From positions 24,305,557 to 24,369,556 of the forward strand of contig NC_092320.1 of the NCBI RefSeq assembly GCF_036785885.1: DNA of 64,000 nucleotides, read 5' to 3'. The position numbers and the translations under genes are program-made. This DNA comes from Coffea arabica. Its lineage: Eukaryota > Streptophyta > Magnoliopsida > Gentianales > Rubiaceae. The notes beneath the pieces are model-generated. The model saw nothing but the letters and a program-made list of their open reading frames with translations. It did not search any database and had not been told where the DNA came from. Shown here in pieces: positions 35,375 to 62,627 of the stretch (within the stretch, counting starts at the first letter, position 1; each line of letters starts with the position of its first letter).

Positions 35375-38300
35375 TTACGCATAGTACTTTTTTAGGTACT
35401 TGCCATTGATGGGGCCAACCCTTAATCCATTCTCAGCAACTAACTTGTATGAGCCATTTGTATACACTTTTCGAACAACATATGGAACATCCCACTTAGG
35501 AGTAAACTTTCTTTGGCCTCCATGAGTGAGAATGATCGGTCTCCGAACGGCGAGTACTAACTCTCCAATCTAGAAAGAGCGTGGCCGGACATGTTTATTG
35601 AATACTTTTGAAAGGCGGGTTTGATAGCACTCAATCCGTTGTTGGGTTTTCAATCTCTTCTCGTCGAGTGCTTCTAACTTTTCAAAGCGAAGACGAACAT
35701 TATCTTCTTCACTGAGCCTTTCTTGAATCGCAATTCTTAGCGAAGGTATTTGACACTCAAGTGGAAGAACAGTTTCAACACCGTAAACAAGCGCGTATGG
35801 GGTCGCTTGCGTGGGAGTTCGAAAAGTAATTCGGTATGCCCAAAGTGCTTCTCCAATTCGAAGATGCCAATTCCTTCTCGATTTATCCACGATTTTTTTC
35901 AACAGATTACATAAGGTCTTGTTGAATGCTTCAACGAGTCCATTTGCGGCAGCTACATGGACGAATTATATTGTTTGAAATAAAACTTTTTGTAAAGTTT
36001 GTTCATTGCTACATTGTAAAAAGGCTTACCCATTATCGGTGATAATATAACGCAGGATTTCATACCGATAAATGATGTGCAAGCGAATGAAATATACTAT
36101 ATTTTCCTTTTTGACATCTCTTAGAGGAACTGCTTCAACCCATTTTGAAAAGTAATCTGTCGCTGCCAAAATGAAAATGTGTCCGCCAGAAGACTTTGTA
36201 AGTGGTCCAACTATATCCAAACCCCAAGCATCGAACGACCAAGAAACCACAGTTGGGTGCAATGGTTCAGGAAGTTGATGGATGAAATTGCTATGGAATT
36301 GACATGCTTGACATCTTCTAGCAAAGTCAATGCAATCCTTCACTATTGTTGGCCAATAGTATCCCATTCTTTTAATGCGAAAGTGTAATTTTGGGTCAGA
36401 CTGGTGAGCACCGCATATCCCAGAGTGAGTCTCCTCCACTGCTTGCATGGCCTCATCTTCTCGAAAACATCGTAGAAACACCCCATCGAATGACCTTCGG
36501 TAAAGCATCCCTTTGTAGTAAATGAAACGTGGTGCTTGACGACGTATATCAACCCTTTTCTTAAGATCTTCTGGTAACTTCCCATGATTAAGCTAATCAA
36601 TGATGAGGTGACGCCAATCCTCCTTTTCGATCTCATGGACAAAAATATGATAAGTATTTTCTTCCTCACCATCATCTTCTTCATCAAACATCGGAGGTAT
36701 GACCTAATTTTGACATATTGAAATTTGATTTCGATGAGAAGGTAAAGTGATCATGGACGCCACCCTTGCCAAAGAGTCAGTTTGTTGGTTGAAATTTCTA
36801 GGGATATATTCTATAGTGACATTATCTAAATATCCCATGAGTTGTCTTCCATACTTATAATATGGGATCAACTCAGGTTTCTTGACATCATAAATACCAA
36901 GAAGTTGATTTACTACCAATTTTGAATCACCATAAACTCTAAGATGCAACTGATTCATGTTCACAGCCGTTTCAAGACCGAGAATTAACGCCTGATATTC
37001 GGCCACATTGTTTGAACACTGGCGTGTTAAAGTGAAAGAGTACGGTAATGTATCTGCTTCAGGAGTATAAAGACAACTCCCACACCAGCTCTATCACGAT
37101 GAGTAGCTCCATCGAAATACATCGACCACGGCGGTTCGACCATAAACACTTTTTTATCGGGGAGTTCATCAGTTAACTCCTACTCGGCAGGTATGGGATG
37201 ATCGGCTAAAAAATTTGCTAATATTTGTCCTTTGACAGCCTTCGCAGGTACATAAATAATTTCAAATTGTTGAAACTGGAGGTACCATCTCGCGAGTCGA
37301 TCAGATAGTACAGGTTTTGTCATGACATATTTAATGGAATTAGACTTAGATATGAGTCGAATAGTGTGTGCTTGAAAATAATGTTTTAGCTTCTGAATGA
37401 CAAATATAAGTGCCAAACATAACTTCTTGATGGGTGAATAATTCAATTCATTAGGTGTCATCATCCGACTCAAGTAATACAGCGCATTCTCCTTGCCTTC
37501 ATCATTTTCTTGAGCAAATAAGGCCCCAACTGATGGTTCTTGAGCGGAAATATAGAGGATCAATGATTTTCCTGGGATGGGTGCAGCCAACACTGGGGAT
37601 TCATGAGGTACGTTTTGATGCTTGTAAAAGCATTCCTACACGATTCATTCCACTCGAAGGGCACCCCTTTCTTCATCAGTCGACTGAAGGGTTGGCATCG
37701 TCCGGTCAAATTAGAGATAAACCTTCGGATATATGCCAACTTCCCTTGAAGGCTCTTCAATTCATAAATATTTCTCGATTCAGGCATGTTCACAATGACA
37801 TCAATTTTAGATCGATCGACCTCTATTCCCCGTTGATGAACGATGAAATCGAAAAACTTGCCAGAAGTGATTCCGAATGCGCACTTCAAAGGATTCATCT
37901 TCAGTTGGTATCTCCGAAGGCGTTGGAAAACTCTTCGAGGGTCTTGATTATGATTCTCTCACTTCTTTGATTTCACCACAAGGTCATCAACATAGTACTC
38001 CGCATTTCTATGGAGCATATTATCAAAAATTCTTTACATTACCCTTTGATATGTCACTCCAACATTCTTCAAGCCAAACGGCATCACTTTATAGCAATAA
38101 ATTCCCTTGGGGGTGCGGAAGCAGTGAGCTCCTCATCCTCGGGCACCATACGTATTTGATTGTAACCAGACGATCCGTCGAGAAAAGATAGTGCTTCATG
38201 CCCGGTCGTAGCATCTACCGTCAATTCTGTGATGGGGAACGGAAAATCATCTTTGGGGCAAGCCTCATTTAAGTCTCAAAAATCAACATAAATTCGGATT

Positions 38301-40425
38301 TGACCATTCTTCTTCCTCACAGGGACAATGCTTGAAATCCATGTTGAATATTTCACTTCTCGTATGAACCCAGATTCAATCAGTTTATTTATCTCATTTT
38401 CTATCAGAGGAATCAATTCAAGTCGAAAGCGCCTTTGAGTTTGCTTGACAGGTTTTGTTCCTCGCTTGATAGATAAATTATGAACAATGACTCTAGGATC
38501 CAAACCGGGCATTTCTGAGTAATTCCAGGCAAAGACATCTTTGAACTCGAGTAGCAAATCAACATACTCTTTTTCTTCTTCAGAAGTCATACAAGAACTT
38601 ATGTAAATTGGGTAATGATCGTCACTTGTGCCAAGATTAATTTCTTTTAGGGCATCGACTGTAGTTTTTACTCCCAGTTCAAACTCAGCGGGAGCGTCAT
38701 CTGCATCTTCTTCTTCTTCTTCAGGATCACTGATCGTAATATGATGACAGGAAGCCATATTTTTTTGATCATGTTCTTCAAAAATAGTTTCAATTCTTAC
38801 ATTGAATAAGTCTCCATGGTGCATGAAGAAATTGGAGACTCACTTTCTTGGTCCGTTCTTCTTTATTAGAGTAAGACTTTCTTTCTTGGCAACTTGGTAC
38901 TCTTGCTTTTTATTACCTAATCTTTCATAGACGGGTGGTTTCAAATATTTCGACTGCGCGCTAAGTCTGTCAAACACAGAAGTACGCTTTGACTTATTTC
39001 CCAACCTATCGAACACAGATCTCTTTCGGCTTGTGACCTCTATTTCTTCGTTCACGTAGTTACAACTTACCCTTTTGATCATTATACGCACTAGAGAAGG
39101 TGGTTGATAACCAAGACCCATCGATGAACTTTCAACATTATAGCCTTTTTCTTTCAACATTTTCTGCGTAGGTGTTAATCCATGAGTCTTCTCGCCAGTC
39201 ACCTCAGGAGGGAGTTTTCCCAATGCATGCTTTTTATTTGGGTTATAACCGGCCTTAGCAAAAAATCTATACGCGTTTGGATCAAAACCTTCTTGAGTCC
39301 GATTAGTTGGTAGTGAGTAATGCTCTACTGCCGGTTCATTTTTGGGACGAACAAATCCTTACAAACTTACTTTCTCACTCTTAACAGACTCTATTTTGGT
39401 GAGCGGAACATTTAATGTGTCATTCCTGATAAAAGAAGTTTAATCTTCTTCTCTTTTTGATCTTGAAATATACCACAAAATGGATATTTTGAAATCTTGA
39501 CTTTCTTCTTTTACTGATTCTTTTCTTTTTGCTTCTTTCTGAAGGTAAAATTTCGTATCGGCAAAGTGAGTCTCGGCCTCAGTGAATGGTTTATTATTGG
39601 CAACAACCTTCTTAACTATACCATCTTGATAATATTTGAAACATTGATGCAGAGTAGACGGTATAATTTCATTCTCGTGAATCCAGGGTCGTCCCAAGAG
39701 CATATTATAAGAGGTTTTGGCTTCAATGATATGAAATAACGCACTTGAAGATAACTCACCAATGAGCAATTCAAACCTTATGAGACCAATTGCTCTTTGC
39801 TCCCCTTGGTTAAATCCTTGGATCATGAGGCGGCTCTGGGAGAGTTCATCGCTTGAGATTCCTAGTTCTTTCATAGCACGTACGGACATAATATTGACAG
39901 CAGATCCCCTATCAATGAGTATCCGATTCATCTTCTGTTTTCGGACATACGCACTAATAAACAAATGTCGATTGTGAGTTTTGAACTCAATAGTTAAATC
40001 GTCATCATAAAAAATGATAGTCGTTGCACAATCTACTGGTGGTTTATCATCGATTTTGAGTTTTTCCTCAAATTTAGTGCCAATTTGTGTGATTTGAGGA
40101 TTTTCAGCCTTGACGACATTACAAGAAGTGGAATTATCAGCATCGTCACTTAAATACCCCTTGGGTATAAATTTCCTCAGTGTCACGGGCTATCGAATCT
40201 CTTGAAGGAGCTGAAAATCTAAAAGAGCACTCCTTTTTGCTTTTTTGTTACATTTCGTTATTTCATTGTCACTTTAGGCTTTGTCGAACGGATGCTTTTC
40301 AAAAAGATGCATTTCTTTATTTTTGGCTTGCAAGTTCTCTTTCGAGTAACTAAAGTCCATTCTTCGAGAAACTGGGGGAGATTTTGCATATACAACTAGG
40401 GCAATGGAGGCAAGCCCAAGAAATC
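35375..40425 (-). pseudogene. Element B pol (protease, RT, RNase H, archaeal RNase H, integrase)
   Basis: Minus strand, in order. Protease near 39900 reads LIDRGSAVNIMS, with Arg where Tat elements usually have Gly. RT starts 38824 (WNYSEMPGLD, then ESGFIREVKYSTW) and, after a frameshift near 38276, continues to the YYVDDL catalytic motif at about 37985 and LQGKLAYIRRFISN. RNase H is 37593-37180 (LARWYLQFQQFEI). The second, archaeal-type RNase H is 37006-36704 (MAEYQALILGLE). Integrase has HSGICGAHQ ... CQACQ and DIVGPL (36508-36026), a broken stretch, then LWAYRITFRTPTQATPY and GPINGKYLKKYYA ending 35375. A stop at 35570-35572 and several shifts inactivate it. Confidence 0.85.
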
Positions 40426-40426
40426 C

Positions 40427-43400
40427 TCTACAGTGTAAATGAGAGTTGTGGCTTGGAACTGTCGAGGTGCTGGGAGCCCCTTGACAGTTCCCCAACTCAG
40501 GGAGGTATTACGCCTCCACTCTCCAGAGGTAGTGTTTTTATCAGAAACGAAAAATAAAAAAAAAGTTATTGATGGTATCATGAAACAGATTCGTTTTGAT
40601 TATAATGTAGTAGTAGAACCAGTAGGAATAGCTATGATGTGAAAAAAGGAAGTAAAAGTACTACAGCTCCATACTTCAGAATGCTCAATCGAGCTGAGGG
40701 TATATGATGAGGAAGTAAAAGAAGAATGGTGGTGCATTGTAATTTATGCAAGTACGGATGATGCAGCCAGAAGAGTGCAATGGGAAGGGCTGGAGGAAAG
40801 AATGAAGTCGTGGGGAGATAAATGGATTTTGTTGGGAGACTTCAATGATATTCTATCAAATGAAGAAAAATGGGGGGGGGGGGGTAGGAAAAGAAGTGAG
40901 GGTAGCTTTAGATGCTTCAGAAACTTTATATAGAAAGCTAGCCTGGTAGACATACATTTCGAAGGCAACCCATGGACATGGAGTAACCAATGGGAGAATG
41001 GGGGGGAGAGATTAAACAAAGGTTGGATAGATGCCTGAGTAGCACAGAGTGGTTCCAAATTTTTGGGGATGCAACCTGCAAACATGTGGAAAATGAGGCT
41101 TCAGACCACTCAATGCTGGTGTTGTCTACTATACCAGCTCAAAAGAAAATGAAAAAAAGGTTTGTCTTCGACCAATTCTGGGCTCAGAGCCAAGAAGCAG
41201 AAGGGGTAGTGAGACAGGCCTGGGCAAGACCACAGGTGGGCTCAAAAATGTTCAAGATTATTAGGAAAATTAGAGAGTGCTGGATAGCTCTTCTAAGTTG
41301 GAATAGACTGAATAAAAAAAATGCAGCTACACAGATTAATGAGATTAAAAGGAAGATACAAGAGCTCAAAGAATCTGCAGTTCAAGGGAAAAGTAGGGAA
41401 ATGGCTGAATTGAAACTAAAGTTGAGTAGTGCCTATAAAGCTGAGGAAATCTTCTGGCCACAAAAGGCAAGGAGCAAATGGCTAAAGGAAGGGGACAAGA
41501 ATACAACCTATTTTCATGCTTGTGTGAAGACAAGAAGGAAATGAAATCAGATAACAAAGTTGCAGAAAGGAAATGGAGAATGGTGTTCAGATAATCAACA
41601 AATCATCCAGGAGATTTGCAGGTACTATGAAGACCTGTACACCACATCTCAGCCACGAGACATGGAAGAAGTGTTGGAAGGGGTGCCTGTATCAATTACT
41701 AGCAGACTAAATCATACTCTGATACAACCTATGGAGGAAGCTGAGGTTAGAGTAGCCGTGTTCTCCATGCACCCAAATAAAGCACCTGGACCTGATGGTA
41801 TGACACCTTTATTTTTTCAAAGATATTGGAATGATATTAAAACTGATGTGGTGTCTGCTATTCAAAGTTTTCTGAGCAATGGCCACCTTTTAAAGAGCAT
41901 AAATGAGACTAGCATAACCCTCATTCCTAAGGTTGAAAACCATATAGCTCTGGCAAACTATAGGCCTATCAGTCTTTGTAATGTGCTTTATAGAATTTTA
42001 GCAAAAATTTTGGCCAACAGATTGAAAAAAGTTATCACTTTGTGCATTAGCTCTTCTCAATCTGCCTTCGTTCCTGGAAGACAGATTGTAGACAACATCA
42101 TTTTGGCCCATGAAATCATGCATTTTTTAAAAAGCAAAAGAAAGGGTAATACTGCTTTTATGACCTTAAAGCTTGACATGGCAAAGGCTTATGACCGAGT
42201 GGAATGGAAATTTGTGGGCAGAATGATGTTAAAAATGGGGTTCTGTCCTATTTTTGTAAGATGGATTATGAGTTGTATGTCCTCCATGTCCTATTCTTTC
42301 AACTTTAATGGGGAAAGGGTGGGGTATGTGAAACCTAGTAGGGATATTAGACAGGGGGATCCCTTATCCCTCTATCTTTTCTTGTTCTGCTCGGAAGGGT
42401 TGTCTAATCTCATGGCAAGGGCAATTGAAGATAGGCAGATTACAGGCCTCAAACTGAGTAGAAATGGACCAGTGCTATCTCATTTATTCTTTGCAGATGA
42501 CTCTTTATTTTGTTGTAAAGCGCACCTACAAGAAGCTAGAGCCATGCAAAGGATACTTGCAAAATATGAACTAGCCTCAGGACAGTGCATTAACTATGAC
42601 AAATCTGCTGCTTTCTTTAGCAAAAATTGTAGCAGACAACATAGGAGGCAGACATGTGAAAAGATGAACAACATCAAGGAGGCAAACAATGGCAAATACT
42701 TGGGACTTCCCTTGGTGATAACAGCATCAAAAAAGCAAGTTTTCGCCTACATTGTTGATAAAGCAAAATCCAAAATGCAGGGATGGAAGCACAACTTACT
42801 CAGCTATGCAGGAAAAGAGGTACTTCTTAAGTCAGTCATAATGGCTTTACCAAATTACACAATGTCATGCTGTAGGTTGCCTAAAGGACTTTGTAATGAA
42901 ATATGTAGTCAACTGGCAAAATTTTGGAGAGGCCAAAATAAAGAGAATAGGAAGATGCAATGGGTAAGTTGGAAGAAAATTACACAGGTGAAGGGAAATG
43001 GAGGTCTGGGCTTTAGAGATCTAGAGCACTTTAATAGTGCTTTGTTAGCAAAGCAACTCTGGAGGATATTGATGCAACCAGACCTATTAATGAGCAGAGT
43101 GCTAGGAGCAATGTACAAAATAGCGCAAACAGGCTGGGATGGAGAAGCTCCAAAGAACGCATCATGGGTGTGGAAAAGTATATACAACTCTGGACTGGTG
43201 CTAAAAAAAGGAATGTGGAAGAGAGTGGGAGATGGGACCACTATCAACATATGGAGGGACAAATGGATCATGGTATTACCAACCGGGAGAATAGCAACTC
43301 AGAAACCTCCAGCTTGTAACTTGCAAACTGTGGCAGACTTGTTGATAGAGAGGGAATGGAATACGAAGCTGATTGAGGAGACGTTCTCAGAGCAGGAAGC

Positions 43401-44643
43401 TTCACAAATTTTACAGGTGCCATTAAGTTTGTTTCCCAAAAAGGATGCGGTCTATTGGAAATACTCAAAATCAAGAAATTACACTGTGAAGTCGGGTTAT
43501 GCAGTAGAAAAGGAAGAGGTCAACCAAAGAAACAAGGAAAATCATGGAGAGGAAGGAACCAGCTACGCACACCATAAAGGAAAAGTGTGGAAGAGCTTGT
43601 GGGGATTAAGGATGAAGCCAAAGATAAAACATTTCATATGGAGATGCCTACACGACAGCATTCCTGTAAATGAGTTGATACACAAAAGAACAGGAAAAGG
43701 CTCTCCATTATGCAAATGTTGTGGGGAGGGGGAGGAGACAGTGGAACATATGATTTTCTTTTGCAATAATGCTGAACCTATATGGAAGCTGGCCCTAATA
43801 CAATGGGACGGATTATTGCAATGGAGATCAAATTTCTGGAGATGGTTGGAAGCTATATTAGAGGCAAGGAGCAGACAAAGAGGAGAAGACCACATCACTT
43901 TCATAACATCTGGCAAATTTGGAAGGCAAGGAATGCTCGACAATTTGAAAGGAAACGTGGAGAGCACATGGCCATACTAGAAACTGCAAAAAATGAATGG
44001 CTGGAGTTCCAAGAGGAGCAGGTGGAAAATGAAAAAAAGCACAGGACAGGAACAAGTCACCAAATGCAAAACCATCAATGGAGGCCACCAGACGTAGGGG
44101 TAATGAAGATAAACACTGATGCTGCGATTCCTACTAAACCAGCAGGAGCTGAGTTAGGAATGATAGCGAGAGATAGTGATGGAAACATTGTCCAAGCAAG
44201 AGGCATCAGGAAGTATAGCAGTGGAGGTGCGGAAATGGAAGAGGCAGATGCACTTCGACAAGGCTTGCTAATGGCTAGAGAAGCTGGATGGCGAAGAATT
44301 GAAATGCAAACTGATTGCAAAGCTGCCATTGAAACAATATGCAAGACAGGCTTGGGTGAAACACCAATTGGCACGATCATAGAAGATATTAGACATTTGA
44401 GTGACATGTTCCAAGACTGTACTTTTTCTTTTGTGTATAGAGATGGAAATAGAAATGCTCATAAAATGGCACAATTTGCAACTAAACTTGTTTCCAAGAT
44501 AATATGGAAACAAAGTTTCCCCCTGTGGTTCAAAGAGAGTATACAGGAGGATAATAGGACCAATGTCCTTTTATGTAACTAAAATCTTGTATTATCAAGT
44601 TCATATATAAATATAAGAAGAATACCGTTTGAGAAAAAAAAAA
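40427..44643 (+). mobile_element. 5'-truncated plant L1-type LINE inserted in element B
   Basis: It begins at, or a few bases before, the ORF2 start codon (40439) and ends in a poly(A) run (44634-44643) after a short 3' UTR. It separates element B gag (ending at 44644 on minus) from pol (starting at about 40425 on minus). Only AAATCC is shared between the two flanks, so a long target duplication is not evident. ORF1 and the 5' UTR are absent, as expected for incomplete reverse transcription from the 3' end. Confidence 0.85.
40439..44582 (+). pseudogene. LINE ORF2: endonuclease, reverse transcriptase, RNase H
   Basis: The APE-type endonuclease begins MRVVAWNCRGAGSPLTV and is broken at 40642 and again by a 13-base G run near 40872-40884 (LLGDFND visible between). 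RT runs 41560-43980: NKAPGPDGM, ANYRPISLCNVLYRILAK, SAFVPGRQIVDNI, DMAKAYDRVEW, RQGDPLS and the catalytic FFADDSLF (about 42489). A zinc-binding-like segment follows (CKCCGEGEETVEH). A frameshift near 43870-43960 leads into a C-terminal RNase H in another frame to 44582 (KINTDAAIP, EMEEADALRQGL, TDCKAAI, RDGNRNAHKMA). The RT and RNase H active-site motifs survive, but the endonuclease and the joins do not. Confidence 0.9.
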
Positions 44644-46507
44644 TCCATCCATCGTTGTCATCTTCAATAACGTCTTCAATTGAGGATTTTTCAAGTTCCT
44701 TAGACAAAGCACTACTTGGTGTGGATAGAACTTCTATCGGACAACACACAGACCCAAACATTAGTGTTGTTTGGTTTGCCGATGCTTTATCTTCCTCGAG
44801 AAGGATTTTTCCTTGACGAGCCAATTCCATAATTTTGTCTTTAAAGACAAAGCATTTAGTGAGAGGGTGGCCAATCAAGCGATGATAACAACAATAATTT
44901 GGATCATTGACTTGACCGGCTTCCTCTGGACGTTTCATGTCAGGAAGTTCAAGGAGCTTCTCCTTGAAAAGATCATCAAACATCCCTTGTAAATCGGATT
45001 CAAGAAAGGGGTATTCCTTTTCTTGCATTTCTTTTTGAGTAGGTCTTCTTACCGACCTATTTTGAGGGGAGTCTACCTTTTCGGTGACCTTTCGACTCAC
45101 CTTGATAGCAATTTTCATGGGAGCTGTGTTTATTGCCATGGACTCCTTATTACTGAATTTTGAAGGAGGCTTGCCCCTCTTTTTATTTTCTTGCCTTTCA
45201 TTGCTTTGACGAGGCGGTTGCACTCGCGGAGCTTGAATAGGAAACCCATCAGTTGCATTGACCGTGATGCTTAACTCTATATCATGAGCACGAGTAGCTA
45301 ATTCTTCAAATGTGTTCGGACGTATACCCTGTAGAATGTAGCTTAGGCTCCAATGCATTCCTCGGATGCACATTTCTATGGCAGAGGGTTCAGACAGTCT
45401 GTTCTTGCAATTAAGACTCAGACTTCTCCACCTATCAATGTAGTTGACCATAGGTTCATCCTTCCATTGACGAGTGTTAGTCAACTCCAGCATACTAACG
45501 GTTCTTCTAGTGCTATAGAAGCGATTCAAGAACTCTTGTTCCAACTGTTCCCAACTGTCGATGGACTCCAGAGTGAGATCAGTGTACCAATCAAACGCGT
45601 TGCCCTTCAAGGATCGGACGAATTGTTTGACTAGCAAGTCACCAAGCAAGTCACCATAGGTTCTAGCGTTATTGCAGGTTTCGACAAAATGGGCCACATG
45701 TTGCTTTGGACTACCTTTCCCATCGAAATGTTGAAATTTAGGTGGTTGATATCCAGCAGGCATTGCTAGGTTGTCGATTCTAGCAGTGTAAGACTTGCAG
45801 TAGGTAAAGCTTGACTTTGAACCATCCTCCTTTTTATCTTTGATCACGCCTTCAACAAGTTCCTTTAGTTGTTCCACGGGGATAGTTCCATCGGCGGTCA
45901 CATATACTTCCTTCACCTTGTCTTTGTCTTTAGATGAGGAAATTTCACGCTCTTGGTGCTTCTTAGGATTCGCATGGCTTCCTTCAGGAGCGTGATCTTT
46001 CTGGGTGAGCAGTTGAGCAATGAGAACATCTTGGTCCTTGATGTGTTTCATCATGGTTTCCATCATCTTGGACATGTTTGAAACTTGTTCTTCGAGACTC
46101 AAAGTATTTGTCATCATGGCAGGCATTGCAGCAGCAGAATCTTCAATACAAAATTTTGAATGAAGAGCTTCATGTGAAGAGGCTGATCCAGTGCTTGATG
46201 AATCATCGTCATGCTTAGAAAACTTGGATTCGGATCCAAATTCGAGCATGGCAAGAGCCTTCTCAATAGAGGCAGGAACGTTTTGGATCCCCATCGTGGA
46301 GGAATAGCTCATTGGTGATGTCGAACTGAAGACGGGAGTTGGTGCTGATGGAGCTTCCATGCTACTTTGGGTGGAGGCTCTTGTCATACTCCTTGTCACA
46401 GGCCCAATAGCGCGGGTATTGGTGGCAACATGTGCAGCTTCCTGAACAGGCTTAGCATCAGTAGTCTTGGAACGTGCAATCATGATTTTGTTGCTCTTTG
46501 GTGTCAT
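44644..46507 (-). pseudogene. Element B gag (3' end replaced by LINE)
   Basis: Minus-strand Gag starting at Met 46507 after the primer-binding region. It has an acidic/Ser-rich N-terminus, a helical segment, then the Ty3-gypsy gag domain with [34 protein letters not shown] and [12 protein letters not shown] Lys-rich linker and a C-terminal segment with [15 protein letters not shown] (zinc-knuckle-like) follow. The frame stays open and runs into the LINE poly(A) and 3' UTR (stop at 44579), so its last 20 or so residues are foreign. Apart from this truncation it looks undamaged for about 620 codons. Confidence 0.85.
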
Positions 46508-46583
46508 TGGTGATATACGTAGTTGAATATTCGAGAAAAAGAGATGGAAGGTAGAGATGGTTCCACTGGGCGTGCCAAAAATT
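46508..46583 (-). promoter_or_regulatory. Element B primer-binding region
   Basis: Directly inside the 5' LTR on minus: AATTTTTGGCACGCCCAGTGG. The TTTTTGGC start resembles Tat/Athila primer-binding regions. The tRNA partner is not determined here. Confidence 0.5.
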
Positions 46584-47459
46584 TGTACGCGATAAAGTTT
46601 CAAATCTGTAAAAGACAAGAAAAATACACGACAAATGTGTGATATATAAATTTAAGAAAATATGTGAGTACAATCTCTAGGGTTTTCTCGAACTTGTGGA
46701 GAGTTTCCCTTGATTCTCCTCCTCAAACACCAATCCAAGGGCTTCGCAGCTTGTTCTTGGATCCACCACCAATTCCTCCAAATCTTGATATGGAAGACTT
46801 GAAGGGTTTGGAAGATATTTGAAACTCAAGTCTTGATATATGGGAGACTTGAAGAGTTTGAAGACCCGGACCTCTCGTGGCTTGGAACTTCAATGTTTGA
46901 GCGTATGAGATACCTCTGGATTTCTGTGTCCATGTTTTGGTTGACAGACCTCTATTTATAGTTGTAGCAAGAGGTAGAGGTTGAAGACCTGTGTACTACT
47001 TTACTTGTCTTGCAAGACGTGCAGTCATATTAGGACTGTACCAGTTAAATATTATCTCTTTATTTTGTATTTATTAATAAAGAGATAATACTAATAACTA
47101 ATTCCTTGATTGGCCAATCTTGTAGGAACACGTGACGTGGCGCCATTTGATTGGACAACCTATCACAGTATATAAGAAATATACCTGGATTAAACAACTC
47201 TAAGTATTAAAAAATAAGTACTTAGATATTTATCTAATAGGCATGTGATATGATATGATTTGGTTGGTGGAGATATCCCTGCAATTTGAATTTGGAACAC
47301 CTCTCCTTGACACGTGGCAAAATATAATTGGCCATTTAATAACCAATGTTTTCAAATGTACATGACATACGACAATACCCGATTGGATAGAAATAAGCCA
47401 CAAAAATAATTTATAGACCAATGGTATTTTAAGAATTAATTAAAATTCCATTGTCTACA
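46584..47459 (-). repeat. Element B 5' LTR (876 bp)
   Basis: Same length and ends as 28922-29797, with 17 substitutions, mostly transitions, and no indel. It is followed by ACTAC (47460-47464), the second copy of the target duplication. Confidence 0.93.
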
Positions 47460-47460
47460 A

Positions 47461-47659
47461 CTACAATCCTATTGGTCCACATGTCCTGCTGATGTCAAAA
47501 TTTGTTACACCATTGCAGTCACATTCTCTGAGTTGTTTTCCCAGTGAAAGTTTGACTTCACTTCCACGCCTTCCGTAGCTCCTCTTCACTTCATTCCACG
47601 TCTTCTCTTCTGGAACCACGCCTTCACATTTCCTATAGCTTAAGTTCTGCTTCATGACA
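47461..47659 (-). repeat. Element A 5' LTR, second part
   Basis: Continues the LTR broken at 28921: CTACAATCCTATTGG ... TTCATGACA, matching 23857-24048. It is followed by TGGAC, the element A target duplication. Alone it would look like a solo LTR piece; the match to the interrupted copy shows it is not. Confidence 0.93.
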
Positions 47660-47664
47660 TGGAC

Positions 47665-48492
47665 AAGGTTACATTCTTGGATCACAAACTTTCTCGATCA
47701 AGGGATTGCCCTTTGTAATGGGAATACTCAGGTTATGCTGTTCGGATTGCAATTTGGAGACTTTCCCCCTTTTAGTTAGGGCTGCCACATGAAGCGAGGG
47801 AGAAGCGAGGGAGGTACAGAGGCATTGTCACATCAAATCTTGCTAAAAATAACTTTAACGAGTCACGACACCTCTATTTTTCTCAAGAAGTGGAAGCTGG
47901 AAGGGGGAACTTGGTTAATAACCAAGAGATGTCTCTCCATGCAAGTTTTTGTCCTTGATTCAGGCACACAATGACTAAACAGAATTTCATCCTGTTAGAG
48001 GTCTCAGAAAACAAAAATCTATGGTTCCTTATCAACTATTGCCATCGACATAGGACCTTTTCATCACTTGTCTAATCTTTGCATAAGCAATTAAGCATAT
48101 AGGCTGTTGTATCCATGGAAGCTCTCCAAACTGAACACAATCTTGAACCAGAAACAAAGGAAAGTAACAAAGTCCCACATATAAGAGGCAAAAATTTCGA
48201 ATAAATCAAAGGCAAATTTCTGTATATATGAAATGTTGAGCAATGACCAGAGCACTCGTCAAATACACGTTAAGATTTCTCATCTGTAGAAGTCACTAGT
48301 TATTGTATAATCATCATGCTAAAACATCCAAAGGTAGCATCAATATAAGATGTGCCCTCATGAAACAGCAAGAGGTTATGAATTAACCCATCAGTCCACC
48401 TGTATAGGTTCAATTCTTCAGCAAAGAAGACAGCAGACTGCCAAAAGCTTCTCAGGGAGCTGTAAACCATTCTGCACTCTGCATCCAGCAGG
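47665..48492. other. 3' flank / likely 3' UTR of the SnRK1 gene
   Basis: No coding sequence. It lies directly downstream (minus strand) of the SnRK1 stop codon. Before the nest inserted it was joined to 23544 and led into the kinase-PP2C promoter. Confidence 0.5.

Positions 48493-62627
<14,135 letters not shown>

Larger units (their letters stand above)
28922..47459 (-). mobile_element. Element B: Tat/Ogre-type Ty3-gypsy retrotransposon, 18.5 kb
   Basis: LTRs of exactly equal length (876 bp; 28922-29797 and 46584-47459) differ at 17 positions (about 1.9%). Target duplication GCTAC / ACTAC (4 of 5 identical) lies in the element A LTR. On minus: gag (46507-44644), then a LINE (40427-44643), then pol (40425-35375) with protease, RT, RNase H, a second archaeal-type RNase H and integrase. 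The second RNase H and the integrase end (GPINGKYLKKYYA) identify the Tat lineage. A long plus-strand plant-mobile-domain frame lies between pol and the 3' LTR. About 14.3 kb without the LINE. Confidence 0.92.

Noticed and set aside
44579..44643. C-terminal extension of element B gag
   Set aside because: These codons come from the LINE poly(A) and 3' UTR read antisense, not from gag.
47461..47659. A separate LTR fragment or solo LTR near the SnRK1 gene
   Set aside because: It continues the LTR broken at 28921 and carries the matching TGGAC flank, so it is the displaced half of the element A 5' LTR.
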